Source of the DNA: Puia dinghuensis
GTDB taxonomy: Bacteria; Bacteroidota; Bacteroidia; Chitinophagales; Chitinophagaceae
NCBI RefSeq assembly: GCF_014642875.1
Contig: NZ_BMJC01000001.1
Span: forward strand, 1,531,335 to 1,595,334
Length of the DNA: 64,000 nt
Direction: 5' to 3'
A program made the position numbers and the translations under genes. This document shows, one piece after another, positions 49,463 through 59,588 of the stretch (position 1 is the stretch's first letter; each line of letters opens with the position of its first letter). The notes under the pieces were generated by a model. The model ran no database searches and was not told the DNA's origin. It worked only from the letters and a program-made list of their open reading frames with translations.

Positions 49463-52400
49463 TTATTTGGCATGCAATATATTCTTATCCACCCACTCGA
49501 TAAAGTATTTTACATTCGGAGCATCCGTGTGCCCCCCATCATGCTGCCTCCAGGCAAGCTGCCCGTCCAGCAGCCCGGTGTTCACCGGCGGCATTTTTTC
49601 GGCTTTATAATCATTCGATACCCCCAGGTCCTTCGCCCCGAGCAATTTGAAAACAACCCCCGCCGCCACCGTCGCCATATAGCTCCCCTGGTGGTCGAGC
49701 CACTTGGCATCCCCCTTCTCAGGAACGCCATAACTGATAAAGGTGAGGCGCGGGGCGCACAACGCGATCAGCTCATGGGCATCTACCGGCAGGTCCTTGG
49801 CGGTCTTTGCTCCAAAGACGGCATCGGAGGCCCCGTATTTCATAAAATTCCCTGCCATCCAATAAAATTCACCACCTGTAATATTTTCTACGGACTCCCC
49901 CCAATTTCGCCGGTTCAGTTTGGCCCCGCCTTCACCCGAAGACCCGATAAGCCCCATCGCAAAGCGGGACTCGAAGGCCAGCGTCACCAGCGCGGCCTTC
50001 CCATACCGGGAGACGCCTTCTATTCCTACATGTTTGCTGTCTGCCATGGGCTCGTTCGCTTCCAGGTAATCGAGGGCCCTCGCTGCCCCCCAGGCCCAGG
50101 CGCGCAGCGCACCCCAGTCATCCGGCTTCCGCGGCTGCCCCTTGTTCACAAGCCCGATGATACCCCTGGTAAGCCCTGCGCCATTGTCCGCCTGTATACT
50201 GTTGGGGTCGATCTGCAGATAACCCCACCCGTCGGCAATCAGCTGCTGCGTCGTGGCAGGCAGCGCGAAACGCCCAAATAGCATGAGCACCGGCGACGGA
50301 ACCTTCGCATTGGCTGGCAGCACAAGGGTCGCCTTGATGTCGACATCGATCAGCGGATAGGCTGAATTATCAACATGCCCTACCAGCTGTTTGGTAACAA
50401 CAGGCATCCCTCCCACCGAGTCCCGCCTTTCGACAGCCACGGTCCAGGTTACACGAGGCTCATTCGCAGGCACGCGTCCATACACCTCCGTTTCGAAGGC
50501 TGCAACGATCTCAGGCCGGCGAAGCTTCCACCACTGGTCAGGTGTAGTCACCGGGCTGCCATCCTTCAACGTAAGGACATCGGGAAGATCGGGATAAGGA
50601 TTGGCCAGCGCCTCATCGTAATTGGCATGATCGGGAGCTTTTTCGTCACCGCTGGGCCCTGGCCGCAGAACCCTGATGCCCAGCTGCTGCATCATGTTGT
50701 CATGATCTTCCTGTGCGGTGAAAGTGACAGGTAGCGGGTATTTCCCGTCGTCCCGGTCCGTCCGAAACGGGGACGCCGGCAAACCTTCCTTGTTATATAA
50801 ATTAGCGCCTTCCGGATTGTCAGACCAGGCATACCGCACAAACCACGGATGCGGAATTTCATCGCTCGAAACGACCACGGTGGAGCCTTCTATCCGCGCC
50901 TTCGCCCATACAAACTTCCTGTCGGCGCCGGCAATGGCAAATTGCTGCAACGGCCCGCCACCTTTAGCCACCAGGCCGCCACCCACACTCGTAAAGGAGA
51001 TAACGATACTGTCACCCCCCACCTTCGCCGATTGGTAAACAGCACCGGAACCAACCACCCCCTTCTCCCCATAGGCAATATTCTCAGCAGCCAGCGCCAG
51101 CCTGTCCCCAACATCTTTCTTATCCAGCGGATGAATATCATTCCATTCACCGATGTCGATGGTCACCACCATGGCGGTATTGACGACGCCCAGGGCATCG
51201 AGCTGCGCTTCCCGCAATTCGGCCCACTGGCTCTCCGCTGGCGAGTACTGCACCTCCATAAAGTTGGGCAGCTGGACATATAGGAAGGGCAGGTCTCCCA
51301 GACGCCATTTGTTACGCCAGTCCGCGATCAGGGCCGGCAGCAGCTGACGGTATTCCCGCGGATTGCCAGTATTGGCCTCGCCCTGGTACCAGAGAAATCC
51401 TTTGATGGCATAGGACGTCGCCGCAGCCACCATCGTATTGTAAAGCCCTGTAGGCTCATCCTGTGCAGAAAACGGCCGCGCTCCGCCACCAAAGCTCCTC
51501 GGCGGAAAAACGGCTCCCACCTTATATTGCCAGTCCCCACGTATATCAATATGCGTAGCCCCGTCCGTCAGCTCATATCGTTTATCCGGCACAAAACCAC
51601 CCTTCCCAAACGTATTGGTAACCCTTACGACCAGGACATTCTTCCCGGCCTTTAACAGCCCTGCCGGTATCTCATAACGGCGGGGCGGGTATTGGTAGGT
51701 GATATTCCCCACCTTGACCCCATTGAGATAGGTTTCATCGGCATCGATAATCCGGCCGACAAACAACTTGGCCGCCTTGCCTGCCATCGACGCCGGAACA
51801 TCGATCTCCCTGCGAAACCATACGATGCCATTCAGCCCTTTCACCCCCTGGTCCGCCCAATAACCAGGCAGCCAGAAGGAGTGCCAGCCTTCGGGAACAT
51901 ATTGCACGTCATACCACTTGACAGGCCCCGCCAATCCCAGGTCGACATGATGGGGCATCGAACCATCCCTGCCGCTCGCCGCCGAACCACCGGCACTGCC
52001 CGGCAACGCCGCACCACCAAAATTGCCCGGTCGCATCGGATGCAGCTGCCGGTTAAGCCACCCGGTATCCCTAAACTGCGCCAACCTCCCCGCGTAAGCC
52101 GGCAGATCATGAAACCCCTCCGCACTGATCCATGCCTGTATCGGCGTCCCCCCCACACTCGAATTGATGATCCCTATCGGAACATGATAGCGTTGATACA
52201 ACTGTCTTGCAAAAAAGTACGAAGCCGCCCCAAAGGCCAACACATTGACAGGATTCGCCTCCATCCATTTGGACGCCGGCAGGTCTGCATGCACCCCGGC
52301 AACATCCGCCACGGTAGGCACAAAAAAATTCCGGATTTGCGGGAGATCCGCCCCGGCAATAGCTTCCGGATACTTCTCCTTCACCCGCTCCATCGGGATC

Positions 52401-52750
52401 ACCATGTTGGACTGCCCCGAACAAAACCATACATCGCCCACCAGCACGTCTTTCACCAAAATCCGATTGCTGCCGAGGATCTCCATCGTATAAGGACCAC
52501 CGGCCTTCTTCGCCGCCAGCCTCACCGACCATGCGCCCGCCGCATCGGTCACCGCCGATCGGGTCTCCCCATCAAAACGCACCCGCACTCTTTCTCCCGG
52601 CGCAGCCCAGCCCCAAACCTCTACGGGCCGGTCGCGCTGCAACACCATCCCGTCACCGATCAACTGCGGTAGCCGCACCTGCGTCCACCCCGCCTGCACA
52701 AGCAACAGCAGCGCCACAACAAGCCAATTGACCCTACGCATATCAAACAT
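49463..52750 (-). CDS. SASA acetylesterase - CE15 glucuronoyl esterase fusion
   Basis: Exported two-enzyme protein of 1095 aa. The N-terminal part (to ~650) is a SASA esterase with intact VWFCSGQSNMVIPM (Ser near 112), RYAWSDNPEGANLYN and DIGEWNDIHP (His). A jelly-roll insertion lies near 260-400 (LFVGRIIDADETYLNGVKVG). The C-terminal part (~700-1095) is a CE15 glucuronoyl esterase with VGIEGVSRYGKAALVTLAFE (Ser near 913), GSSGEGGAKLNRRNWGE and KWLDHQGSYM (His near 1019). SASA members of this kind can act on acetylated xylan. The two activities together would remove acetyl groups and cut lignin-glucuronate esters. Third gene after SusC and SusD. Confidence 0.92.
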   Translation of the reverse strand: MFDMRRVNWLVVALLLLVQAGWTQVRLPQLIGDGMVLQRDRPVEVWGWAAPGERVRVRFDGETRSAVTDAAGAWSVRLAAKKAGGPYTMEILGSNRILVKDVLVGDVWFCSGQSNMVIPMERVKEKYPEAIAGADLPQIRNFFVPTVADVAGVHADLPASKWMEANPVNVLAFGAASYFFARQLYQRYHVPIGIINSSVGGTPIQAWISAEGFHDLPAYAGRLAQFRDTGWLNRQLHPMRPGNFGGAALPGSAGGSAASGRDGSMPHHVDLGLAGPVKWYDVQYVPEGWHSFWLPGYWADQGVKGLNGIVWFRREIDVPASMAGKAAKLFVGRIIDADETYLNGVKVGNITYQYPPRRYEIPAGLLKAGKNVLVVRVTNTFGKGGFVPDKRYELTDGATHIDIRGDWQYKVGAVFPPRSFGGGARPFSAQDEPTGLYNTMVAAATSYAIKGFLWYQGEANTGNPREYRQLLPALIADWRNKWRLGDLPFLYVQLPNFMEVQYSPAESQWAELREAQLDALGVVNTAMVVTIDIGEWNDIHPLDKKDVGDRLALAAENIAYGEKGVVGSGAVYQSAKVGGDSIVISFTSVGGGLVAKGGGPLQQFAIAGADRKFVWAKARIEGSTVVVSSDEIPHPWFVRYAWSDNPEGANLYNKEGLPASPFRTDRDDGKYPLPVTFTAQEDHDNMMQQLGIRVLRPGPSGDEKAPDHANYDEALANPYPDLPDVLTLKDGSPVTTPDQWWKLRRPEIVAAFETEVYGRVPANEPRVTWTVAVERRDSVGGMPVVTKQLVGHVDNSAYPLIDVDIKATLVLPANAKVPSPVLMLFGRFALPATTQQLIADGWGYLQIDPNSIQADNGAGLTRGIIGLVNKGQPRKPDDWGALRAWAWGAARALDYLEANEPMADSKHVGIEGVSRYGKAALVTLAFESRFAMGLIGSSGEGGAKLNRRNWGESVENITGGEFYWMAGNFMKYGASDAVFGAKTAKDLPVDAHELIALCAPRLTFISYGVPEKGDAKWLDHQGSYMATVAAGVVFKLLGAKDLGVSNDYKAEKMPPVNTGLLDGQLAWRQHDGGHTDAPNVKYFIEWVDKNILHAK

Positions 52751-52799
52751 AGTTCGTTCTTTTATACATCGATCTCCCGCCCCTAATAGCCCCGCGAAT

Positions 52800-54608
52800 T
52801 CAATAGCCCGGATTCTGCGGGAAAGCCGGTCCCTGCACCACCCTATCTATCTCATCCTGCGGAATTGGCCGCAACATATCAAAATTTTGGATATAAGGCG
52901 CCGCCTCGGGATTCCAGGCCTTGACCCGGTTGATAAGACTCCGCGTCCGCACCAGGTCGAGCCACCGCTGCCATTCCCCATAAAACTCCCGACTACGCTC
53001 GTCAAGGATAAAATCAAGCGTCACCTGCGAAGACGTAATCGTATTGGCCGCCACCGCAGCAGCATTCTGCGCCGCCGTATTCGTTTTCCGGAAAGCCGCC
53101 CGTTGCCTTATCACATTGATCAAAGCGGCGGCGTCCGTCGGATCTCCAGCGGCAAAGGCAGCCTCAGCCCCGATAAGATAAACATCGGAGTACCGGTAGA
53201 TCACCACCGGCCGCGTCGACGGATCATTGAAATTCGAGCCCCTGCTGGGATCCATGAATTTCTTCACCGAAGGGAAATAGGAATTCGTCCAAAGATGCGG
53301 CGGAATAATGATGCCTTTAAACGGCGTCGAATTGTTGAACTGGGGCGCCCCCGCTACCTCATAAGACGGTATCCATACCGCCGTATCCACACCGGCCGTC
53401 ATCGAATAGGAGATGCCCCGTGTATTATGCGCAGCCGTAGCGCTGTTGGACACAGCCACATTGGAGATCCAGACGCTCTGGAAAGTATTATCATACCGCG
53501 AATCGTTGACCCTGTCGGCAAATGCCTGGTCCAGGATATAACGCTTGCCCGTAGTCGGTCCTTTACCCGTATTGGGCCTGATCCGGACATAAGGCCGGCC
53601 ATTGGCGGCATCCCGCACCATCCCCGAGCTTCCGGAGTTGACAAGCGCACCGCTCCCACTCAGATAGGAATTGATACCGCTGTTGGAAGGATAGTTCCAG
53701 ATATAGAACCAGGGCGTAAGGTTCTGCGCCGCACCACCGGAAGCCGCACCACCAACCGTATATTGCCCGTACTTCGGGTCATTGTCATGATCGCTTACAA
53801 ACATCGTTTCCTTCCCATAGTCATTGGCCGGGTTAAAAGCATCGCCATAATCCTGCCAGAGAGCGAGCCCGTACGTAGCCTGGTTAGCGATGATCGTTTG
53901 ACAGATGGTATAGGCCTGCTGAAAATCCGCCTGCGTATTGTTCAGCCACCCTCTCGTCAGATAAGCCTTTGCAAGCAGGTAAAGCGCCACCGGCTTGGTA
54001 GCCGCCTTCCCGAGAAAAGGCGCCGTCGGCGTGTTGGGCAGGTCTGTCGAGGCCTGCGTCAGGTCCTGGATGATCAGCGCATAGATATCCGCTGTCGATG
54101 CACGGGAATCAGCCTGCGAAGGAGTAGTAATAAAAGTCGTATGCAACGGGATATCGCCATATTGCTGCACCAGCAGGAAATACCAGAAAGCCCGGAGGAA
54201 ATGCGCCTGGGCCAGGTATTGTTTTTTCAGCGTGGAATCCATCGTCAGGGCCTGGCCATACTGCAATACCCCATTCAGCGTATTGATATCCGTATAGGGC
54301 CCAAAACCGCCACTGGTCGAAGTACCGTTCAATCCATTGTAATTATGAAATACCAGCCCGCTGGCGCTGGCGCCGGCCAGATGCTCATCCGTCCCCGCTA
54401 CCATCGTGGTAGTAAAACCCTCCGTTCCGTACGAGCTGCGGATATCGTTATATACCCCGCTGATGCCGCCCAGCACCCCCGCCGGACTGTTAAAGAAAGA
54501 AGGCACGATGCTGGCCTCGGGATGTTCTTCCAGTAATTTCTTACACCCGCTGTCAAGCAGGGCAACCGCAACCAGCACACTACAGATAATTTTATTATAG
54601 ATTTTCAT
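52800..54608 (-). CDS. susD: SusD/RagB-family glycan-binding lipoprotein
   Basis: Outer-membrane lipoprotein of 602 aa. The signal ends LLDSGCKKLLEE (Cys near 22). The helical SusD fold shows SPAGVLGGISGVYNDIRSSY near the start, LRAFWYFLLVQQYGDIPLHT in the tetratricopeptide core, and the typical end RERSREFYGEWQRWLDLVRT (as DERSREFYGE) followed by IPQDEIDRV. It caps the SusC transporter and binds incoming glycan, here presumably decorated xylo-oligosaccharide. It lies 22 nt after SusC. Confidence 0.95.
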   Translation of the reverse strand: MKIYNKIICSVLVAVALLDSGCKKLLEEHPEASIVPSFFNSPAGVLGGISGVYNDIRSSYGTEGFTTTMVAGTDEHLAGASASGLVFHNYNGLNGTSTSGGFGPYTDINTLNGVLQYGQALTMDSTLKKQYLAQAHFLRAFWYFLLVQQYGDIPLHTTFITTPSQADSRASTADIYALIIQDLTQASTDLPNTPTAPFLGKAATKPVALYLLAKAYLTRGWLNNTQADFQQAYTICQTIIANQATYGLALWQDYGDAFNPANDYGKETMFVSDHDNDPKYGQYTVGGAASGGAAQNLTPWFYIWNYPSNSGINSYLSGSGALVNSGSSGMVRDAANGRPYVRIRPNTGKGPTTGKRYILDQAFADRVNDSRYDNTFQSVWISNVAVSNSATAAHNTRGISYSMTAGVDTAVWIPSYEVAGAPQFNNSTPFKGIIIPPHLWTNSYFPSVKKFMDPSRGSNFNDPSTRPVVIYRYSDVYLIGAEAAFAAGDPTDAAALINVIRQRAAFRKTNTAAQNAAAVAANTITSSQVTLDFILDERSREFYGEWQRWLDLVRTRSLINRVKAWNPEAAPYIQNFDMLRPIPQDEIDRVVQGPAFPQNPGY

Positions 54609-54630
54609 AACGAGTTAAAATTGTGGAGGT

Positions 54631-57600
54631 TTAAAATCTTGCATTGACACCGATGAGCCATTGCCGCGCCGGCGGATTGTTCAGGTTCACACTTATCTGC
54701 CGCGTCGGCACCCCTACATCGGCCCCTGCCGCGGAAACGGCTCCACCATAGCCGTTGCCTTCCGGATCGACACCTAATCCTTTCGACACCAGCGGCGAAT
54801 AAAGGATCAATGGATTGGTGGCATTGACATATACCCTCAGCGAAAGGATACCAGCCTTCTTCAACACCGCCGAAGGAACATCATAACCCAGGTTGATGCT
54901 CCGCATCTTGATAAACGACCCGTCCTGGTAACCCAGCGTCGACCCAAAGAACAGCCTGTCCGTACCCGCATCGGGCGCAGGAAAATCGTTGGTGGGATTG
55001 TTCCGCGTCCAATAATTGGTCTTTATCTGGTTAACCCGGCCCTGGTTGAAGAAGGCAAATCCCTGGTTGCCGCCATCTGCCGTCAGATAAGGCACCAGCA
55101 CCTTCATCCCCATCCTGGCAAAGATCACCACCGAAAGGTCAAAGCCCTTATAGCTAAACCGGTTGGTGATACCGCCTTCCCACTTTGGCTGGAAATTGCC
55201 CAGTATCTGCCGGTCATTGGCATCGATCTTCCCGTTGCCATCCAGGTCCTGCACCCTGATCTGCCCCGGATATTGCACCGGCGAGGTCTGTTGGGCGATA
55301 AGGCCCTTGGCGGAATCCGATGTCTGCCAGATACCGATCTTCTTGACATCATAGATCACCGTCAGCGGCTGGCCCACAAACCAGCCATTTCCTTTATCGA
55401 ATTGTTGCTGAGGCGTCGTCAGCTGTACGATCTTCTCCCGGTTGAAATAGAAGTTAACATCGGTACTCCACGTAAACCCGTCCCTGGTCTGCACATTAAT
55501 GCTGCTGAGGTTGATCTCGATCCCCTTGCCGCTGGTCTTGCCAAGATTCTCTAGGGTGCTTCCGGCGCCATTGCTGGCTGGCAGGTTCACCGTCAGCAGG
55601 ATGTTCTTCGTTTGCTGGTCATACACATCGACAGATCCCGAAAGCCGGTTGCCCAACACCCCGAAATCGATCCCGACATCAGTCTGCGACGTCGATTGCC
55701 AATTTAGACTTTGATTCGCCAGCGAGGTCACAAGATAGGCTGGCTGCTGGCCTTGGGTACTCGTTCCGAAATTATACGTGCTGGCGCTCAACAGACCCAG
55801 GGTAGCATATGGACTGACATTCCGGTTGCCGCTGATCCCCCAGCCGCCTCTCAATTTAAGATTGGAAATAAAGCCCACTCCCTTCATGAAGCTTTCATTG
55901 GAAATATTCCAGCCCGCCGCCACCGCAGGATAGGTAAAATACTGATGCCCCGGCGACAGCGTAGAAGACCCATCCACCCTCACCGTTGCCGTAAGGAGAT
56001 AACGGTTATCATAGCCGTAATTGGCCCGTCCCATATAGGAGACCAGGCCGCTTTCTGTAAAGTAAGTATTATTCGCGTCGGCAACGATCGTCCCCGTCGC
56101 CAGTCCTAAATTGGAATTCAAAATATAATCCGCCGGTACACCCGTCACCGTGAAGGCGCTTTGCTCACCATGGTCCTTTGTCACCTCGAATAATCCAGTC
56201 AACCCGATCTTATGTTTGTCGGCGATCACCTTATCATAGTACAGCAGGTTTTGGATATTATAGTTATATGCTTCGCCATTTCTGACGGCCGCATTGGACG
56301 AGGACTGCACCGTCGCCTGGTTCGTCCACACATTCGGACCGTTATAAGAATTATAATTATCCTGCCGGAAGCTCAACCCCACATTCAGCCGGTATCGCAA
56401 TCCCTCGATGATTTTTACCTCCCCATAAAGGCTGTTGAAAGTAGTGATCCGCCGGTCGCGGGATAAGATGGCGTCATGCCGCGTCTTCAGCGTCAGCGGG
56501 CTCACAATGGCCGCATCGATCGAGCCCACGGCCGGGTTCAGGTTCACCGTTCCATCGGTATTATATGGGGAAGCCAGCGGCGTCAGCCGCACCAGCCCGC
56601 CCGAAACATCGCCGGCCGGGTTGTTGGTGTATTCCAGCGAATTGATAGAATTGAGCCCGATCTTTATCCGCGAACTCACCTGGTGATCGATGGTGGTCCG
56701 AATGGCATACCGCTCGAACTTCTGGTAAGGGACGATGCCGGTAGTATTGTAGTACCCTCCGCTAAGGCTGTATTGCGTCCCTTCGGTGCCGCCGGAAACG
56801 CCTATCTGGTGGTTGGTCGTAAATCCCTGTTGATAGATCAGTTTCTGCCAGTCGGTGCTCACGCCCGCCGCAAGCGCTGACTGCTCGGCAGCCGTCAGCG
56901 GATAGGAAGTGGTGCCCGGCGCAGTCCGGTTATACGTAGCAGCATCGGCCTTGAATTGAGCGTATTGCTGTCCGTTATACACTTTGTACTTGCCCATTGC
57001 ATCCGAAATGCCGTAATAACCATCATAGCTTAATACAGCCTTTCCTACCCTCCCCCTTCTGGTGCTAATGAGGATGACGCCGCCCGCACCCCGCGATCCG
57101 AAAATGGCCGTCGCCGAAGCATCCTTAAGCACCTCCACCCCGGTAATATCATTCGGATCGATATCGTTGATACTGCCGCCATATGGGATGCCATCCACCA
57201 CCAGCAGCGGTCCATCCAACACATCGCTCTGGCTTGCCGCAGTCGTACTTGCACCGACGAGCGTCCTGTTCCCCCTGATCCTGATCTGTCCGCTGGCGCC
57301 CGGCGCCGTACTGTTGCTCACGATGTCGACACCGGCCGTCCGCCCTTTCAACTGATCGATCAGGTTGGGCGACGGCACTTCTTTCAGCGTAGTGCTCGTC
57401 ACGGATGCCACCGAGCCGGTGATATCCCGTTTCTTTTGCGTCCCATAACCCACGACGATCACCTGGTCAAGGGAATTGGATGACACCTCCAGGGCAACAT
57501 CGACCGATGTCCGGCCCCCAACACGGATATTGACAGCCGTGTACCCGACAGAAGTGATCACCAGCGTGCCATTGGAAGGCGCACTGATGTCAAAATTCCC

Positions 57601-57768
57601 GCTTTCGTCTGTGGTAACCGCCTCCTTGGCCCCCTTCACCTGCACCGTAGCATTGGGAACAGGCTGGCCGTTCTTGTTCAAAACACGCCCCTTGATATGG
57701 AGGGTATTCTGCGCCCCGGCGGATAGGGCAAATAGCAAGATCGCTAGAATACATATGGCAGCTCTCAT
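54631..57768 (-). CDS. susC: SusC/RagA-family TonB-dependent importer
   Basis: Outer-membrane importer of 1045 aa. The signal ends FALSAGAQ near 19. A carboxypeptidase-like domain follows (LHIKGRVLNKNGQPVPNATV), then the SusC hallmark VIVVGYGTQKKRDITGSVAS near 103-122, a plug (LIDQLKGRTAGVDIVSN, then DVLDGPLLVVDGIPYGG) and a 22-strand barrel ending WLIGVNARF with terminal Phe. It imports oligosaccharides using TonB energy, with SusD as lid. It follows the GH35 gene by 47 nt, so the unit GH35-SusC-SusD-esterases is probably one transcript. Confidence 0.96.
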   Translation of the reverse strand: MRAAICILAILLFALSAGAQNTLHIKGRVLNKNGQPVPNATVQVKGAKEAVTTDESGNFDISAPSNGTLVITSVGYTAVNIRVGGRTSVDVALEVSSNSLDQVIVVGYGTQKKRDITGSVASVTSTTLKEVPSPNLIDQLKGRTAGVDIVSNSTAPGASGQIRIRGNRTLVGASTTAASQSDVLDGPLLVVDGIPYGGSINDIDPNDITGVEVLKDASATAIFGSRGAGGVILISTRRGRVGKAVLSYDGYYGISDAMGKYKVYNGQQYAQFKADAATYNRTAPGTTSYPLTAAEQSALAAGVSTDWQKLIYQQGFTTNHQIGVSGGTEGTQYSLSGGYYNTTGIVPYQKFERYAIRTTIDHQVSSRIKIGLNSINSLEYTNNPAGDVSGGLVRLTPLASPYNTDGTVNLNPAVGSIDAAIVSPLTLKTRHDAILSRDRRITTFNSLYGEVKIIEGLRYRLNVGLSFRQDNYNSYNGPNVWTNQATVQSSSNAAVRNGEAYNYNIQNLLYYDKVIADKHKIGLTGLFEVTKDHGEQSAFTVTGVPADYILNSNLGLATGTIVADANNTYFTESGLVSYMGRANYGYDNRYLLTATVRVDGSSTLSPGHQYFTYPAVAAGWNISNESFMKGVGFISNLKLRGGWGISGNRNVSPYATLGLLSASTYNFGTSTQGQQPAYLVTSLANQSLNWQSTSQTDVGIDFGVLGNRLSGSVDVYDQQTKNILLTVNLPASNGAGSTLENLGKTSGKGIEINLSSINVQTRDGFTWSTDVNFYFNREKIVQLTTPQQQFDKGNGWFVGQPLTVIYDVKKIGIWQTSDSAKGLIAQQTSPVQYPGQIRVQDLDGNGKIDANDRQILGNFQPKWEGGITNRFSYKGFDLSVVIFARMGMKVLVPYLTADGGNQGFAFFNQGRVNQIKTNYWTRNNPTNDFPAPDAGTDRLFFGSTLGYQDGSFIKMRSINLGYDVPSAVLKKAGILSLRVYVNATNPLILYSPLVSKGLGVDPEGNGYGGAVSAAGADVGVPTRQISVNLNNPPARQWLIGVNARF

Positions 57769-57815
57769 ACTTGAAAGGTTTAAAAAATGATTGTTTTGGT
57801 TACTATATTATTATA

Positions 57816-59453
57816 TCATTTGACAGCAGGGCTATTATATAGCCGCACTCGTTGAATACCCCATTCATCTGTAGAAAATCGAATATGCCTTCCTTGATGA
57901 TCCTGGTCCCCATTCATCCGTCGCCCCAATACCTCCTTTCCATCTATATAGCTTACCTCGTCGCTACTCGCTATGTTCGTCACCAAGGCAGTATCGGTAT
58001 TACTAAACGTCGCTACGAACCCGGTTCCCGCAACTAGGAACTCGTCCGCCCCGGTTTGAATGATCAAACCGCCGGTGGTGCTCCACACCGAATCCCGACT
58101 CTCATGTGCCCAGGGCAGCACATTATAGTGCGACAGAGCTATCCGGTAATGGCCCATCCGGATAGTGTCGGCCCGGTCTTTTTTATCAAATAAAAACCCG
58201 TCCATCCCGAGATAGGTTCGACCAGTGATGATGGGCGAAAGCTGTTGCAGAACAGCGTAACTCCTTGCTAACGGCGCCGAAGCATCCGATTCGGACTCTA
58301 TGGAAAACGGCGAGAACCCCAGGGCGTTGTAGTGGCCGACGACAAAGAATACTTTCGCCGCCACCGTTTTGTCAAACCGCATTTCCGGGATGAACAAAGG
58401 GTTCTCATTTCTTAGATACAAGTCGCACCAATAGCGGGTATCCGGGTTGTAAAAATCCGGGGATAAAATGTCTATGGCGGGCGCAGCAGCCTGCCAGATG
58501 TTCAATAGGTGTGGCAACGGACCGGCACTGGGATACCTCCCCGGCAACACCCCCGGACGAGGAAGGGCCGCATTGACATACATAGGGAGGTTATATTCCT
58601 TTTTTCCCGCCAGAGCAACAGCATTCACATACTTACCATAATACCAGGCCTGAAAGATCTCGTCGGTTGCCAACCCCCTTCCAAATACATCCTCCCAGGC
58701 CCCATCGACTCTCCGCCCATTCTCCTCCCATCGCTTTCTTAACTCGGGTACCAGGCGTTGGTCGTTTTGCTGCAAATAATGCGCAAGCTCTTCGGGGATC
58801 CTCGCCTTATAAAGGGCATTGGCCTTATCCGAAACCTCCCTCGCCGTCGAAAGCATCCCTATTTCGTTTTCCACCTGCACCATGATCACCGTTTTTTTCG
58901 ATGCATCATTTTCCCGAATATGTCTGAGCAACGTTACAAAAGCCTTTTTATCAGCCTCGAGCGTCTCACTACCAAATACGGACAATATCTCCTGGCTTCT
59001 GCCGCTGCTGTCGAAAGTCCGGGGAAACCGTTTGGAGTCGGTCTTCATCCAAATCGGGACATAACAGCTCATGCTGTTCTTCCAGGTTCCAAACCACAAC
59101 AGCACCAGCTTCAGATCATACCGCCTGGCCGACTCGATCAGGCTGTCGACAAGCGTGAAATCAAACCGGTTTTCCTCCGGCTCCAGCAACTCCCAATACA
59201 CCGGCGCGATCACCGTATTCAAATTCATCTCCCGGATGTGCGGTAGGTAAGGTCTCAGATAGTCCATATTGGAAGCGCTGGAATTACCCAGTTCGCCGCC
59301 AAGTATCAAAAAGGGCTGTTGGTCGATCGTCAGTTGCGCAACACCATCCTTCTTCCCGATCCTGATGGCGGACGCCCCACTTTGTCCCCACACATAGCCA
59401 CAACCGACCAGGCTTAATAATAATAGGGAAGAATGTTTTGAGTAAAGCCTCAT
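57816..59453 (-). CDS. GH35-like beta-galactosidase (DUF5597 type)
   Basis: Exported enzyme of 545 aa. The signal ends GCGYVWGQ near 24. The barrel has LGGELGNSSASNMDYLRPYL and VIAPVYWELLEPEENRFDFT. The acid/base Glu is in IMVQVENEIGML near 195, and the nucleophile is in ENPLFIPEMRFDKT near 356. The C-terminal domain is of the DUF5597 kind seen in GH35-like enzymes of xylan or hemicellulose loci. It may remove galactose caps from glucuronoxylan side chains. ATG 59453 is used; the frame also has a TTG at 59459. It heads the SusC operon, with a LacI-type operator 65 nt upstream. Confidence 0.88.
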   Translation of the reverse strand: MRLYSKHSSLLLLSLVGCGYVWGQSGASAIRIGKKDGVAQLTIDQQPFLILGGELGNSSASNMDYLRPYLPHIREMNLNTVIAPVYWELLEPEENRFDFTLVDSLIESARRYDLKLVLLWFGTWKNSMSCYVPIWMKTDSKRFPRTFDSSGRSQEILSVFGSETLEADKKAFVTLLRHIRENDASKKTVIMVQVENEIGMLSTAREVSDKANALYKARIPEELAHYLQQNDQRLVPELRKRWEENGRRVDGAWEDVFGRGLATDEIFQAWYYGKYVNAVALAGKKEYNLPMYVNAALPRPGVLPGRYPSAGPLPHLLNIWQAAAPAIDILSPDFYNPDTRYWCDLYLRNENPLFIPEMRFDKTVAAKVFFVVGHYNALGFSPFSIESESDASAPLARSYAVLQQLSPIITGRTYLGMDGFLFDKKDRADTIRMGHYRIALSHYNVLPWAHESRDSVWSTTGGLIIQTGADEFLVAGTGFVATFSNTDTALVTNIASSDEVSYIDGKEVLGRRMNGDQDHQGRHIRFSTDEWGIQRVRLYNSPAVK

Positions 59454-59517
59454 AAGCAATCGTTTTTAAAAAATGGTGCGTCCTTGCGCCCACTAAGATA
59501 GGAAGTTTTTTGAAAAA

Positions 59518-59531
59518 TGTAACCGATTACA
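59518..59531. promoter_or_regulatory. LacI-type operator, GH35/LacI divergent promoter
   Basis: TGTAACCGATTACA is a near-perfect palindrome between the GH35-SusC operon (minus) and the LacI gene (plus). On the minus strand a TATCTTAG box (59493-59500) lies just downstream, so the site covers the -33 region. It matches the site at 46046 at 13 of 14 positions. Confidence 0.7.
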
Positions 59532-59574
59532 ATTTTTTTGAAAAAAAAATGTACATTTATCCCTGTAAACTTCA

Positions 59575-59588
59575 TGTAAACGATTGTA
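59575..59588. promoter_or_regulatory. Second LacI-type site over the start codon
   Basis: TGTAAACGATTGTA resembles the two other operators. It ends on the A of the LacI start codon. With the site at 59518 the centre distance is 57 bp, about five to six helix turns, which would allow looping and autorepression. Confidence 0.45.

Noticed and set aside
49040-50281. 413-codon plus-strand frame across the esterase genes
   Set aside because: It spans the junction of two well-supported minus-strand genes and has shadow-like composition.
52728-54536. 602-codon plus-strand frame opposite SusD
   Set aside because: Long only because the SusD codon usage leaves few stops in antisense; Arg/Ile/Pro-rich with no domain.
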